A stretch of DNA of 64,000 bases from Flavobacterium sp. N2820 (GCF_025947285.1 NZ_CP110008.1:1188501-1252500), one strand, 5' to 3'. Shown: positions 1-7,843, counted from the first letter of the stretch. The notes: generated by a model from the sequence alone, not told the origin. Program-made: numbers and translations.

Positions 1-2
1 TT

Positions 3-251
3 AATGTTGAACAAACAACTTATACAAACATATTAGATTATAACGGAAAAATAAATGCTAACAGAACAAGTGGAAGTATTTCTGGCGGAACAGAAATTTT
101 ATCTGATAACGAAACTACTTTACAAGCAAATAATATTAGTGTTACAATTAATAATATAACTTCTACAACCGTAAACTTTACTTTTTCATTTACAAGAACA
201 GACGGACAAACTATTTCTGGACAATATAACGGTAACTATTTAACATTATAA
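3..251 (+). CDS. C-terminal part of an unknown protein (5' end outside window)
   Basis: An open frame runs from the window edge to the TAA at 249-251, giving 82 residues that end in GNYLTL. The fragment is rich in Thr, Asn and Ser and has the alternating pattern of a beta-sandwich; it resembles the C-terminal halves of small flavobacterial lipoproteins, but no family can be named. No attC lies between it and the next gene, 10 bp away, so the two probably share one cassette and one transcript. Its start, any signal peptide and the cassette's left end are not visible. Confidence 0.6.
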   Translation, partial: NVEQTTYTNILDYNGKINANRTSGSISGGTEILSDNETTLQANNISVTINNITSTTVNFTFSFTRTDGQTISGQYNGNYLTL

Positions 252-261
252 TTTCAAAACA

Positions 262-828
262 ATGAAAAAAGTTTTTTTATTACTTTCTATCTTTTTTATT
301 TCACATTCAGTAGTATCTCAAAACAAAATTACTTATGGTGTAAAAGCAGGTGTAAATTTAACAGGTTTTAGAACTGACAATGGAACGAACTCTGACCTAA
401 TCGGAATAAATATTGGTGGTGTTGCAAAAATGGACTTGAACAAAACCTTCAGTTTACAAGGTGAAGTAAATCTAAACTCAAAAGGTGGAATTTACCGTTT
501 TCCATTGACGTCAAATAATCCCGAAATTAAACTTACATATATAAATTTACCGATTTTATTAAAAACTCATATAACCAGAAAATTTAACTTTGAAATTGGA
601 CCTGAATTTGGTTTTTTAATTGGTCAAAAAGCTAAATTAAACGGAGAGACATTTGAAATCGACGACGTTCCATCTTTTGATATGAATGTAAATGCTGGCT
701 TATCCTATGAATTTGAAAAAGGAATTTTCATTCAAGGTAGATATGGTTATGGTTTAACAGAACTATTTGAAGGTAGAGATTACAAAAATTCTTGTATAAG
801 TTTATCTTTAGGGTATTTCTTTAATTAA
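262..828 (+). CDS. Outer membrane beta-barrel protein (OMP_b-brl_2/PorT-like)
   Basis: 188 residues. An N-terminal signal peptide (about residues 1-19, ending VVSQ) is followed by alternating amphipathic beta strands with the YGVKAGVNLTGF opening typical of Bacteroidota porin-family 8-10 strand barrels, and it ends in an aromatic strand (LSLGYFFN), as outer membrane barrels do. The likely location is the outer membrane; the ligand is unknown. It is the last gene of the first visible cassette, 10 bp after the upstream partial gene and 8 bp before attC1. The assignment to the general family is good; no specific function can be given. Confidence 0.75.
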   Translation: MKKVFLLLSIFFISHSVVSQNKITYGVKAGVNLTGFRTDNGTNSDLIGINIGGVAKMDLNKTFSLQGEVNLNSKGGIYRFPLTSNNPEIKLTYINLPILLKTHITRKFNFEIGPEFGFLIGQKAKLNGETFEIDDVPSFDMNVNAGLSYEFEKGIFIQGRYGYGLTELFEGRDYKNSCISLSLGYFFN

Positions 829-836
829 AAAACTAT

Positions 837-974
837 TTGTAACAGCGGTTTGCTTCAATGGCTACTTCCGGATTTTCCTACGGAAAATCCGCTGCTCAAT
901 GGAATGTTTTGTTATATTTGTAATGGCTTGGTGTTGGTTCAACGCCACTAAGAGCAAGCCTCAGAACGTTGTGC
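837..974 (+). repeat. attC1, family 1, with embedded promoter
   Basis: R'' TTGTAAC 837-843 and R' GTTGTGC 968-974, with crossover after G968. Inner boxes GGTTTGC and GCAAGCC are complementary. An internal hairpin with a perfect 10-bp stem and TAC loop lies at 869-891. A Bacteroidota -7 box TATATTTG is at 913-920, pointing at the next cassette, 48 bp before the crossover. No good -33 TTG is seen. Confidence 0.82.
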
Positions 975-1001
975 GTCATTATAGAAAACCCGTAATAGAA
1001 A

Positions 1002-1568
1002 ATGAAATTTATCAAATTAGCTTTAATCATATTGAATTTTACTTCTTGTTCAGAAAAATTTACAACTGTAGATGAGTATATAAATTTACCTGTCAATTTC
1101 GCAAAAACAAAAATTTCTTATCCAACAAATGATTTTTCAATCTTAATTCCAAAAAATTGGTATTGGAAAGTTGAAGAATATGACAATAAAAAAATAATTC
1201 TTGGAATTGATGCTGGACAAACAGATTCGATAACAAGATTTACTAAAATAATCTCTATCCAAAAGTATAAAAGCGAAGAAAATAATAACGATTTGAAAAC
1301 AGAATTTGAATCAATGAAAAAGTTAGTTGAGAAAAATTCTAATGAAAAAATTGTAGAAAGTGGTAAAACAAAAAATACGAGTTATGAATCTTACTTTTTT
1401 CACTTTAAATCGGATAATAAAAAATCTACAGAAACAATTTCTTTACTTTTAAAAAGCAAACAGAAAGGAGTATATTACTCATTAACTGCTTCTTGTCAAT
1501 TAGAAGATAATCTTGAAACTAATATGAGTATTATGTTGAAATGCTTGAATAGTTTTGAAGAAAAATAA
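1002..1568 (+). CDS. Lipoprotein, PsbP/Mog1-like fold possible
   Basis: 188 residues. Signal peptide with lipobox FTSC (Cys16) marks it as a lipoprotein exported to the cell envelope. The mature part contains a stretch reading FSILIPKNWYWK, like the entry strand of PsbP/DUF1795-type alpha-beta proteins, but the match is too short to name a function. It is the only gene of cassette B (969-1700). It starts 33 bp after the crossover, and its likely promoter is the -7 box in attC1. The cassette start TTGTGCGT is the exact complement of ACGCACAA at its own attC. Confidence 0.75.
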   Translation: MKFIKLALIILNFTSCSEKFTTVDEYINLPVNFAKTKISYPTNDFSILIPKNWYWKVEEYDNKKIILGIDAGQTDSITRFTKIISIQKYKSEENNNDLKTEFESMKKLVEKNSNEKIVESGKTKNTSYESYFFHFKSDNKKSTETISLLLKSKQKGVYYSLTASCQLEDNLETNMSIMLKCLNSFEEK

Positions 1569-1576
1569 TAACGAAC

Positions 1577-1706
1577 GCACAACAGGCGTTTGGCAAGATT
1601 GCGAATTTTGTAGTAAATTCACGTTTATTTTTCGCAAGATATTTTATCTTTGATAGAAAATAATCAGTTCCGAAGTGCAACCTCGCCAAGCGCCGGAACG
1701 TTATAC
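1577..1706 (+). repeat. attC2, family 2, with embedded promoter
   Basis: R'' GCACAAC 1577-1583; R' GTTATAC 1700-1706. Inner boxes GGCGTTTGGC and GCCAAGCGCC pair. The central sequence differs from family 1, yet a -7 box TATCTTTG sits at 1645-1652, again 48 bp before the crossover. Confidence 0.8.
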
Positions 1707-1730
1707 ACAAGCTTAACACAACTATCAAAA

Positions 1731-2174
1731 ATGGAACTTAAACCAAAAATCGGAATCGACAATCTTACTTTTGGACTTAATAAATTAGAAGTTATCAAAA
1801 TCCTCGGAGAACCAAACCGAGTATTTGAAATGGAAGATGATGATAATGAATTAACTTTAGAATGGAACGAAAAAAAGCTCCGTTTAACTTTTTACAAAAA
1901 CGAAAATGAAAAGTTTGGATATTTGAGAACTTCAAATACAAAACTAACATATAACGGTCATTCAATAATTAACTCAAATTCTCAATTTGCCAAAGAAGAA
2001 ATCTTTTGTGAATTACAAGAATGGGAAAAAGAAGAATATGAATTTCTAACCGTGTATTTCAATGAAAATTACTGGCTTAGTTTAAATTGTGAATATGGAA
2101 AGGTTATTGACATTGAAATGGGTGTAACATTCAAAGATGACGAAAATTATGATTGGCCAAAAATAACACAATAA
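1731..2174 (+). CDS. Hypothetical cytosolic protein (cassette C)
   Basis: 147 residues from ATG 1731 (MELKPKIG). A longer frame open from 1650 begins inside attC2, right at the -7 box, so it cannot be the true start. No signal peptide or membrane segment. The opening LTFGLNKLEVIKILGEP resembles the short helix-loop of BamE/SmpA-like and some immunity-type proteins (the pattern FG..K.EV...LGEP), followed by strongly acidic alternating strands. Function unknown. Cassette C runs 1701-2316; its start TTATACACA is complementary to TGTGTATAA at its end. Confidence 0.7.
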   Translation: MELKPKIGIDNLTFGLNKLEVIKILGEPNRVFEMEDDDNELTLEWNEKKLRLTFYKNENEKFGYLRTSNTKLTYNGHSIINSNSQFAKEEIFCELQEWEKEEYEFLTVYFNENYWLSLNCEYGKVIDIEMGVTFKDDENYDWPKITQ

Positions 2175-2184
2175 AAAGCCTGTG

Positions 2185-2322
2185 TATAACAGCGGTTTGC
2201 TTCAATGGCTATTTCCGGATTTTCCTACGAAAAATCCGCTGCTGAATGGAATGTTTTGTTATATTTGTAATGGCTTGGTACTGTTGTAATACTACTGAAG
2301 GCAAGCCTCATAACGTTAGCGG
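2185..2322 (+). repeat. attC3, family 1, with embedded promoter
   Basis: R'' GTATAAC 2185-2191; R' GTTAGCG 2316-2322. Nearly the same sequence as attC1, including the internal hairpin (one stem change). The -7 box TATATTTG lies at 2261-2268, 48 bp before the crossover. Confidence 0.82.
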
Positions 2323-2363
2323 TCAGCTTAGTATGACCAACGAAAGACAATTGAATATACAAA

Positions 2364-2786
2364 ATGAAAACCGACATAGAAAATAAATTAATTAGTAAAA
2401 GCACAAAGCCGACAAGTATGCGGATTTTGGTTTATGACTTCCTTTCCTCACAAAAAACGGCATTATCCTTATCAGAAATTGAGAACAATTTTCAGTATGC
2501 CGACAGAATAACAATTTACCGAACACTTAAAACATTTGAAAAAAAGGGAATTATTCATAGTATTCAAGAAAACAACACAACTAAATACAAACTATGTAAT
2601 GACGAATGTAATGAAAATACTCATAAAGATTGGCACTTGCATTTCTACTGCAAAATATGCAAACAAACCACTTGCAAAGAAGAAATTATTTTACCAAAAA
2701 ATATAAAAGGAAATTTTAGAATTGATGAGGTTCGTTTTTTTGCCAAAGGAATATGTGAAAACTGCCTTAGTGAAAGTTTGCAATAG
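2364..2786 (+). CDS. Fur-family metal-responsive transcriptional regulator
   Basis: 140 residues with the Fur layout: an N-terminal winged helix (about 15-75, with ITIYRTLKTFEKKGIIH as recognition helix and wing) and a C-terminal metal/dimer domain. Structural zinc cysteines are visible as CKIC (96-99) and CENC (131-134), and a histidine pair precedes the first one (HLHFYC). It should bind DNA as a dimer and sense a metal or redox signal; whether it is Fur-, Zur- or PerR-like cannot be told by eye. It is the first gene of two-gene cassette D (2317-3607), driven by the -7 box in attC3, and may regulate the membrane protein behind it. Confidence 0.88.
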   Translation: MKTDIENKLISKSTKPTSMRILVYDFLSSQKTALSLSEIENNFQYADRITIYRTLKTFEKKGIIHSIQENNTTKYKLCNDECNENTHKDWHLHFYCKICKQTTCKEEIILPKNIKGNFRIDEVRFFAKGICENCLSESLQ

Positions 2787-2806
2787 GATTGCATTCCACC
2801 TCATTA

Positions 2807-2814
2807 TATTTTTG
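2807..2814 (+). promoter_or_regulatory. -7 promoter element TATTTTTG
   Basis: Matches TAnnTTTG and lies 22 bp before the ATG at 2836, inside cassette D. The second cassette gene may be transcribed separately from the Fur-family gene. The -33 TTG is not at an ideal distance. Confidence 0.5.
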
Positions 2815-2835
2815 TGTCATAAAAATTAAAAACAT

Positions 2836-3438
2836 ATGATAGAAATATTGAGAATGGCATTACCGATATACTTCATTATTTATTTTGGAGTTGCCTTTGT
2901 TTTAAAATCAGTTGTAGTTGCAAAGCGAATAGGGAAAAATCCACTTGTCTTACCCAAAGACGACAGTGCTTATGGACTTATTGGACGTTATTTCAAGCTG
3001 ACATTAATAACAATGTTCATTTATGTTATTTCTTATGCTTTTTTTCCGAATTGGCATGACAACTTTTTACCAATTTCAGAACTTAACCTTGAGGTGACAA
3101 AATACATTGGACTTGCAGTTCTTCTAGGTTCGTTGGTGTGGACAGTAATTGCTCAAGGACATATGAAAAATTCTTGGCGTATCGGCATTGACAAGGACAC
3201 AAAAACAGATTTGGTAACAAGCGGACTTTTTACGATTTCACGAAACCCAATTTTTTTTGGTATCATTTTGAGTTTGTGCGGACTTTTCTTAACAACGCCA
3301 AACGCATTGACAGCATTGTTTTTGATTTTAGGTTACGTTCTTATTCAAGTGCAAATCCGACTTGAAGAAGAATTTTTGACCAAAGAACACGGACAGAAAT
3401 ATTTTGACTATAAACAAAAAGTAAGACGACTGATATAA
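2836..3438 (+). CDS. Isoprenylcysteine carboxyl methyltransferase-family membrane protein
   Basis: 200 residues with about five hydrophobic segments. The C-terminal region has the family hallmarks TSGLFTISRNPIFFG, a late EEEFL and a final YFDYKQKVRR. Members of this ICMT/PEMT-like family use S-adenosylmethionine to methylate lipids or small molecules at the membrane; the substrate here is unknown. It is the second gene of cassette D, 49 bp after the Fur-family gene, with its own -7 box. The cassette start TTAGCGGT is complementary to ACCGCTAA at its own attC, so both genes would move together. Confidence 0.85.
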   Translation: MIEILRMALPIYFIIYFGVAFVLKSVVVAKRIGKNPLVLPKDDSAYGLIGRYFKLTLITMFIYVISYAFFPNWHDNFLPISELNLEVTKYIGLAVLLGSLVWTVIAQGHMKNSWRIGIDKDTKTDLVTSGLFTISRNPIFFGIILSLCGLFLTTPNALTALFLILGYVLIQVQIRLEEEFLTKEHGQKYFDYKQKVRRLI

Positions 3439-3448
3439 AAAGCCGAAC

Positions 3449-3613
3449 CGCTAACCGCCGTTTTGCGCTATTGCTGGGCTTGCGCTTGCTATTTTCGTCT
3501 TCGTGGAAAATAATCTGGTTGCTACAATTCTATCTTTCAAAGAAATTCAGTAGATTTGTTTTGGTCAGTGTTCGCAGCAGCAGCAGCAGAGCAAAAGCCG
3601 CCGAACGTTAGCT
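3449..3613 (+). repeat. attC4, divergent, longest site, with embedded promoter
   Basis: R'' CGCTAAC 3449-3455; R' GTTAGCT 3607-3613. Inner boxes CGCCGTTTTGC and GCAAAAGCCGCCG pair. A -7 box TAGATTTG is at 3551-3558, 49 bp before the crossover. A short GCA trinucleotide run lies near 3574-3589. Confidence 0.75.
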
Positions 3614-3680
3614 GTAAGTTTAAGTAGACCACAAGTGACAATTAAACATTTTATTAGTCTAACATTTTAAAAATATAAAA

Positions 3681-4526
3681 ATGAGAATATTATTTTCACT
3701 ACTTCTTTTGACAAGTTTATCTTGTTCAAAAGACAATACCCTAACAACAGAACCTTCTCCACAAGCTTTTGTAGGAACAAAATCCATAACATACAATGGA
3801 GTTAATGTTAACTTGGTAATTGACAAACCTGCTTTAAAGGAAGTGGATGTTATTATAGTTTATCACGGAACTGTTATGTATGACAGTTTAATTTTAGAAG
3901 CTTCTACCTCACTCATAGACAAAGTAAAAACAATATTAGACAGGGAAGATATGATGATAGTGAGTGTTGCCTATCCTGAACAAAATTTGCTAATGGGTGA
4001 CAACATTCTAGAAGCAGAAGCAGGATTACTTTGGGTGAAAAATAAAGCAAGCGAAGAATTAGGCGTAACCGTCAAAAAAATATTTTTACTTGGGCATTCG
4101 CAAGGCGGTTATTTGGTAACACGATTAAACACAATGCACCAAACCAACGGAGTAATTGCTAATGGACCTGGACCGTTAAACCTTGTGTATCGTTGTCAAT
4201 TAGAAGAAAACGGAACAATTCCAAACGGAATAACTTGTACCTTGCTAAAAAACACTTACGGAACAACAACTGCAAATCCAAATGCTTATATGCAACGTTC
4301 TTTATTGAACTTCACGACCGGTTTTAAGTCAGACATTTTATTTGTTCAAGGGCTGAACGACACACCTATTCAAATGTACTCTTGGCCAACTTTTAAACAA
4401 GATGTGATGAACTGTACCACTTGCCAAAACAGTCAATTTTTAGAGTTAGCAGGTGAAGGGCATAGTGCATTGTTTACAAGTTCGACTGCAAAAACAGAGT
4501 TTAATAATTTTATAAATACACGATGA
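3681..4526 (+). CDS. Secreted lipoprotein, alpha/beta-hydrolase (esterase/peptidase-like)
   Basis: 281 residues. Lipobox ending in Cys15 (TSLSC). The mature part is an alpha/beta hydrolase: a nucleophile elbow GHSQGG (near residue 155), an early VIVYHGT oxyanion region and a late GEGHSALF carrying the probable catalytic His. It resembles Bacteroidota PHB-depolymerase/dienelactone hydrolase-like lipoproteins; substrate unknown. Only gene of cassette E (3608-4665). The 68 bp between crossover and ATG is longer than usual. The cassette start TTAGCT pairs with AGCCAA at its end with one G-T type mismatch. Confidence 0.85.
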   Translation: MRILFSLLLLTSLSCSKDNTLTTEPSPQAFVGTKSITYNGVNVNLVIDKPALKEVDVIIVYHGTVMYDSLILEASTSLIDKVKTILDREDMMIVSVAYPEQNLLMGDNILEAEAGLLWVKNKASEELGVTVKKIFLLGHSQGGYLVTRLNTMHQTNGVIANGPGPLNLVYRCQLEENGTIPNGITCTLLKNTYGTTTANPNAYMQRSLLNFTTGFKSDILFVQGLNDTPIQMYSWPTFKQDVMNCTTCQNSQFLELAGEGHSALFTSSTAKTEFNNFINTR

Positions 4527-4542
4527 CAAAAAGAAAACCTAT

Positions 4543-4671
4543 AGCCAACAGGCGTTTGGCAAAAAAGCGGGTTCAGTGCTTATGAAGTTTTTACTTCGTA
4601 TCAAGTTCAGCGCTGGCAGAAAGTTTAGTGCTTCGAAACCCGCTTCTTCGCCAAGAGCCAAAACGTTATGC
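4543..4671 (+). repeat. attC5, family 2-like, no promoter box seen
   Basis: R'' AGCCAAC 4543-4549; R' GTTATGC 4665-4671. Inner boxes GGCGTTTGGC and GCCAAGAGCC pair, and a second inverted pair GCGGGTT/AACCCGC lies inside. This is the one intact site with no TAnnTTTG in its downstream half. Confidence 0.75.
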
Positions 4672-4693
4672 ACCATTTATGAAAGACAAAACT

Positions 4694-5005
4694 ATGAATT
4701 TCCGATTTCTTTTTATTTCCTTTTTATTTTTTGTAATGTTAAATGCATGTAAAAATTATTATGATGATACTATAGTTTGGGCGGAAAATATTAAAATTGG
4801 AACTGATTTAGAAACTGTAAAAAAAACTCAGCCTAGCTTTGTGGAAATTGCATGGGATAAGCCAATTGAAATTGAAAACCAAGCTGGACCAAATCAAAAA
4901 CTCTATCAGATAACTGAAATAAGCGGAGATAATGATGTCTTAAATATGTCAAAATTTTTAGTTTTTGTAAATGGAAAATATCAACATTTGGAACTCAAAA
5001 AGTAA
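4694..5005 (+). CDS. Small lipoprotein of unknown function
   Basis: 103 residues from ATG 4694. That start gives a clean lipoprotein signal peptide with Cys19 (VMLNAC). ATG 4679 in the same frame would add five polar residues, and the open frame from 4628 begins inside attC5 and is excluded. The mature part (KNYYDDTIVWAENI...) contains IGTDLETVKKTQP, a short helix like those of BamE-like small lipoproteins. Only gene of cassette F (4666-5154). The upstream attC5 lacks the usual promoter box, so this cassette may be poorly expressed or depend on read-through. Confidence 0.7.
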   Translation: MNFRFLFISFLFFVMLNACKNYYDDTIVWAENIKIGTDLETVKKTQPSFVEIAWDKPIEIENQAGPNQKLYQITEISGDNDVLNMSKFLVFVNGKYQHLELKK

Positions 5006-5021
5006 TGGATATTTAAACGTT

Positions 5022-5160
5022 GCATAACAGCAGATTGCTTCAATGGCTACTTCCGGATTTTCCTACGGAAAATCCGCTACTGAATGGAATGTTTTGTTAT
5101 ATTTGTAATGGCTTGGTGTTGGTTCAACGCCACTGAGAGCAAGCCATAGAAACGTTAGCA
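5022..5160 (+). repeat. attC6, family 1, with embedded promoter
   Basis: R'' GCATAAC 5022-5028; R' GTTAGCA 5154-5160. Same internal hairpin and centre as attC1. -7 box TATATTTG 5098-5105, 49 bp before the crossover. R'' is complementary to the start of its own cassette (TTATGCA at 4666). Confidence 0.82.
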
Positions 5161-5178
5161 GATATTATAAAAAACACT

Positions 5179-5730
5179 ATGAAATCACTATTTACTTTTT
5201 TATTAATTATACTTATAAATCATACAATCCTATCACAAAGTGATTTAACTGATTTATCAAAAATTAAATTGTGTGAAACTAAAATTTCAGATTTTGGAGA
5301 ACCTTTAACTACAGTTTTAGTCAAAGAATTAGATGAATGCCCAAATGGAATTACACCCTTAAAAATTCCTGGCTATCAACATAAAAGCGGTTTTACTTTT
5401 TCATCATACAAAAACGTTATATTTCAAATTCATTTAGCAGATAGTACAATTTATAAAATCATTCTGAACAAAGAATTTAAAGGTTATTTAACAGATGGAA
5501 AATACATAGATTTGTCAACTCTAAAAGCAAAAGATATTAAACATAAAGATTCTTTGTATTGGTTTAAAGAAGGCTGTTCAGAATATTTAGGATTAGGATA
5601 TAAAAATTTTAAGTTTCATATTAAGCAAGATAAATCTATTCCATCTGAAAATACAATTAATCAAGAATTATATAGCGAAAAAAATATCGAAATTGTAACA
5701 ATACAAAGCAATTGTTATAAACGAAAATAA
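5179..5730 (+). CDS. Secreted protein of unknown function (cassette G)
   Basis: 183 residues. A hydrophobic N-terminus (residues 5-19) ends in ILSQ, a typical signal peptidase I site in this group, so the protein is probably periplasmic or secreted. The mature part has several cysteines (CETK, DECP, EGCSEY, SNCYKRK), which could form disulphides. No known domain is recognised. It lies 19 bp after attC6 and 8 bp before attC7. The cassette start TTAGCAGAT is complementary to ATCTGCTAA at its own end. Confidence 0.68.
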   Translation: MKSLFTFLLIILINHTILSQSDLTDLSKIKLCETKISDFGEPLTTVLVKELDECPNGITPLKIPGYQHKSGFTFSSYKNVIFQIHLADSTIYKIILNKEFKGYLTDGKYIDLSTLKAKDIKHKDSLYWFKEGCSEYLGLGYKNFKFHIKQDKSIPSENTINQELYSEKNIEIVTIQSNCYKRK

Positions 5731-5737
5731 TAACATC

Positions 5738-5875
5738 TGCTAACAGCGGTTTGCTTCAATGGCTACTTCCGGATTTTCCTACAGAAAACCCGCTGCTCAA
5801 TGGAATGTTTTGTTATATTTGTAATGGCATGGTGGTGTTGTAAAGGCATTGAAGACAAGCCTTAAAACGTTAGTG
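5738..5875 (+). repeat. attC7, family 1, with embedded promoter
   Basis: R'' TGCTAAC 5738-5744; R' GTTAGTG 5869-5875. The hairpin stem carries two changes relative to attC1. -7 box TATATTTG 5814-5821, 48 bp before the crossover. Confidence 0.82.
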
Positions 5876-5898
5876 ACTTTATTCCCAGAACTATAAAA

Positions 5899-6354
5899 AT
5901 GAGTAGAAAGAATATATTTATCGTTGTAATCATTACTGTAAATTTACTATTTGCTTGGTCGACTTTTAATATGTTTTATTATAAAAAATTATCTTTTGAC
6001 ACTTCTGAAAAAGCAAAACTGAATCAAACTAATGTTGACAAAGTTATTAATGGTGATGGAAGTTGGAAATGGAACGAAAAAGAATATGATTTTTATAAAG
6101 AATATTCCTTTTCGTTAACTAAAAATGAGATCAAAGAGTTTAGCAAAATAATAAATTCAGCAAACGCTATATATGTTGATAATATAAGACCTAAAAAATG
6201 GTTTGACATATATATTGTGAAAAAAAACGGAAATAAAAGTTTAATTACTTTAAAGCAGAGTAATGAAAATGAGATATATTTTGATATTAACCATAAAACC
6301 TTTGACGGAAAAAAATTAGAAAAATATATACAGAAACATATCAAACGAAACTAA
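5899..6354 (+). CDS. Single-pass membrane protein of unknown function (cassette H)
   Basis: 151 residues. One N-terminal hydrophobic helix (about 6-24) with no cleavage site or lipobox, so probably a membrane anchor with the rest outside the cytoplasm. The remainder is Lys/Asn/Glu-rich and alternates in a beta-like pattern; no known domain is recognised. Only gene of cassette H (5870-6496). Here cassette start and own R'' agree only over TTAG/CTAA, so this cassette or its attC may have been altered by recombination. Confidence 0.62.
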   Translation: MSRKNIFIVVIITVNLLFAWSTFNMFYYKKLSFDTSEKAKLNQTNVDKVINGDGSWKWNEKEYDFYKEYSFSLTKNEIKEFSKIINSANAIYVDNIRPKKWFDIYIVKKNGNKSLITLKQSNENEIYFDINHKTFDGKKLEKYIQKHIKRN

Positions 6355-6365
6355 AAAAATACAAC

Positions 6366-6502
6366 TGCTAACACCGTTTTACTCCAACCGCTGACTCTAG
6401 CTTTTTCCGTAGGAAAATCCGCTGCTGAATGGAATGTTTTGTTATATTTGTTATGACTTGGTTGGTGTAAAAGCACTGAAAACAAGTCTAAGAACGTTAT
6501 AG
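6366..6502 (+). repeat. attC8, chimeric site, with embedded promoter
   Basis: R'' TGCTAAC 6366-6372; R' GTTATAG 6496-6502. The left third differs from family 1 while the rest (6417 onward) follows it. The left box CGTTTTACTCCAACC pairs with GGTTGGTGTAAAAGC (around 6460-6475) instead of the usual inner box near the end. -7 box TATATTTG 6443-6450, 46 bp before the crossover. Confidence 0.72.
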
Positions 6503-6509
6503 GATATTT

Positions 6510-7106
6510 ATGAACACGAAACACATCATTCTTTTTTTGTTTTTCGCTTTGAACTTAAGTTGTCAAAGTAAATGTGACTGTAATATTGATTTAAAAGTTG
6601 TAGAAAAAAATGACAGTATACTTAATACTATAAATTCAGTTAATAAGACAATTTGGCGAAAGCATTTGGAAGACTTAAAAGAACCTGATTTAAGATTTGA
6701 GAGTAATGAAGTTTACAGATTATCAATAAAAGACGTAATGACAGGTTCAACATTCATTTATAGAATACAAACCGATTATGAAAATTATAAAATGATTCTT
6801 AAAAAGAATTACAAAACTTTAAATGGAGAAGATAGCATTGAAAAAAAATCAGAAAGAAAGTTGTTAAAAAGTGAGTGGAACAAATTTCAAACCCAAATAA
6901 ATAAAAGCTGTTTTTGGACATTTCCAGTTAGAAATCCTAAAGAACACGGTTTTGATGGTTCAACTTGGGTTTTAGAAGCAAATTCTCCAAATAGTTATAA
7001 TTGTACCGATAGAAAATTTCACGCAGTTCAGAGATGGTCACCAAAAAAAGAAACTGAATTTTATAAGTTATGCAATTTACTTATTGAATTTGATAGTGAA
7101 AAATAA
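6510..7106 (+). CDS. Lipoprotein of unknown function (cassette I)
   Basis: 198 residues. Lipobox with Cys18 (LNLSC), followed by a second short Cys cluster (QSKCDC). The C-terminal half has W/H/C-rich segments (CFWTFPVRNPKEHGFDGSTW) that look like a compact secreted domain of unknown type. The ATG lies only 13 bp inside the cassette, so any promoter must lie in attC8; its -7 box would give a leader of roughly 50 nt. The cassette start TTATAG is complementary to CTATAA at its own end. Confidence 0.7.
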   Translation: MNTKHIILFLFFALNLSCQSKCDCNIDLKVVEKNDSILNTINSVNKTIWRKHLEDLKEPDLRFESNEVYRLSIKDVMTGSTFIYRIQTDYENYKMILKKNYKTLNGEDSIEKKSERKLLKSEWNKFQTQINKSCFWTFPVRNPKEHGFDGSTWVLEANSPNSYNCTDRKFHAVQRWSPKKETEFYKLCNLLIEFDSEK

Positions 7107-7113
7107 AAACGTG

Positions 7114-7251
7114 CTATAACAGCGGTTTGCTTCAATGGCTACTTCCGGATTTTCCTGCGGAAAATCCGCTGCTGAATGGAATGTTTTGTTATATTTGTAA
7201 TGGCTTGGTGTTGGTGCGACGCCACTGAGAGCAAGCCGCAGAACGTTAGTT
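7114..7251 (+). repeat. attC9, family 1, with embedded promoter
   Basis: R'' CTATAAC 7114-7120; R' GTTAGTT 7245-7251. The hairpin loop is TGC instead of TAC. Inner boxes GCGGTTTGC and GCAAGCCGC pair. -7 box TATATTTG 7190-7197, 48 bp before the crossover. Confidence 0.82.
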
Positions 7252-7273
7252 GCAATAAAAAAAATCGTTGTAA

Positions 7274-7843
7274 ATGAAAATCCATTTAATTAGTCTTTTT
7301 ATTATTATACTTATATTTTCTTGTGGTCACGAAAATCCAAAATTACAAAGTATTTCTACTAAAACTCCAGTTGATAGTATTGTAGTTTTGAAAAATGAGA
7401 ATAATAAAATGATTTGCATTTATAGATTTTCAAACGGTAATCCCAAAAAACTTAATGAAAAAATCACTTTTTTACCAAATGGAGAAATTGACTATTCAAA
7501 GAGTATGTTTCTACAAGTAATAGAAAATGATTTAGTTCTTTGGTCACCTAATGAAAAGCAATATCCAATACCAATAAAAAGATATGCACAATTTATCGGT
7601 TGGAAAATTACAAATGATTCAATCGGTAATCAAACTATAAAATTAGACACAACTTTTTTTAGAGAAAACTCGAAAATAGAAAACTATCTTAAATTACTTC
7701 CTCCTAAAGGAAAAATTCTAGAAACCTTGTTTTTAGATACAATTATAAAATCAAAAGGGGAAGAAAATAAAACTATAATAAGAACTATAGAATATGATGT
7801 TGACCTTCGAGACCTTTTAATAGATAAAATTAAAGAACTTTAA
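7274..7843 (+). CDS. Lipoprotein of unknown function (cassette J)
   Basis: 189 residues. Lipobox with Cys17 (LIFSC) and a charged mature domain with beta-like alternation; no known domain recognised. The gene follows attC9 by 22 bp and ends 11 bp before attC10. The cassette start TTAGTTGCA is exactly complementary to TGCAACTAA at its own end, one of the clearest terminal matches in the array. Confidence 0.7.
   Translation: MKIHLISLFIIILIFSCGHENPKLQSISTKTPVDSIVVLKNENNKMICIYRFSNGNPKKLNEKITFLPNGEIDYSKSMFLQVIENDLVLWSPNEKQYPIPIKRYAQFIGWKITNDSIGNQTIKLDTTFFRENSKIENYLKLLPPKGKILETLFLDTIIKSKGEENKTIIRTIEYDVDLRDLLIDKIKEL

Noticed and set aside
896..1096. Open frame on the - strand across attC1.
   Set aside because: It overlaps the attC and the start of the cassette B gene and has no homologous look; it is a chance frame in palindromic DNA.
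1650..1730. Upstream extension of the cassette C gene to an ATG at 1650.
   Set aside because: It lies inside attC2 at the -7 box; the frame is open only by chance. ATG 1731 is the first start inside the cassette with a sensible protein.
3574..3589. GCA trinucleotide run as a coding or phase-variable repeat.
   Set aside because: It is short, lies in the right arm of attC4 and is in no gene.
4628..4693. Upstream extension of the cassette F gene into attC5.
   Set aside because: The added residues come from the attC right arm and would hide the lipoprotein signal peptide that begins at 4694.
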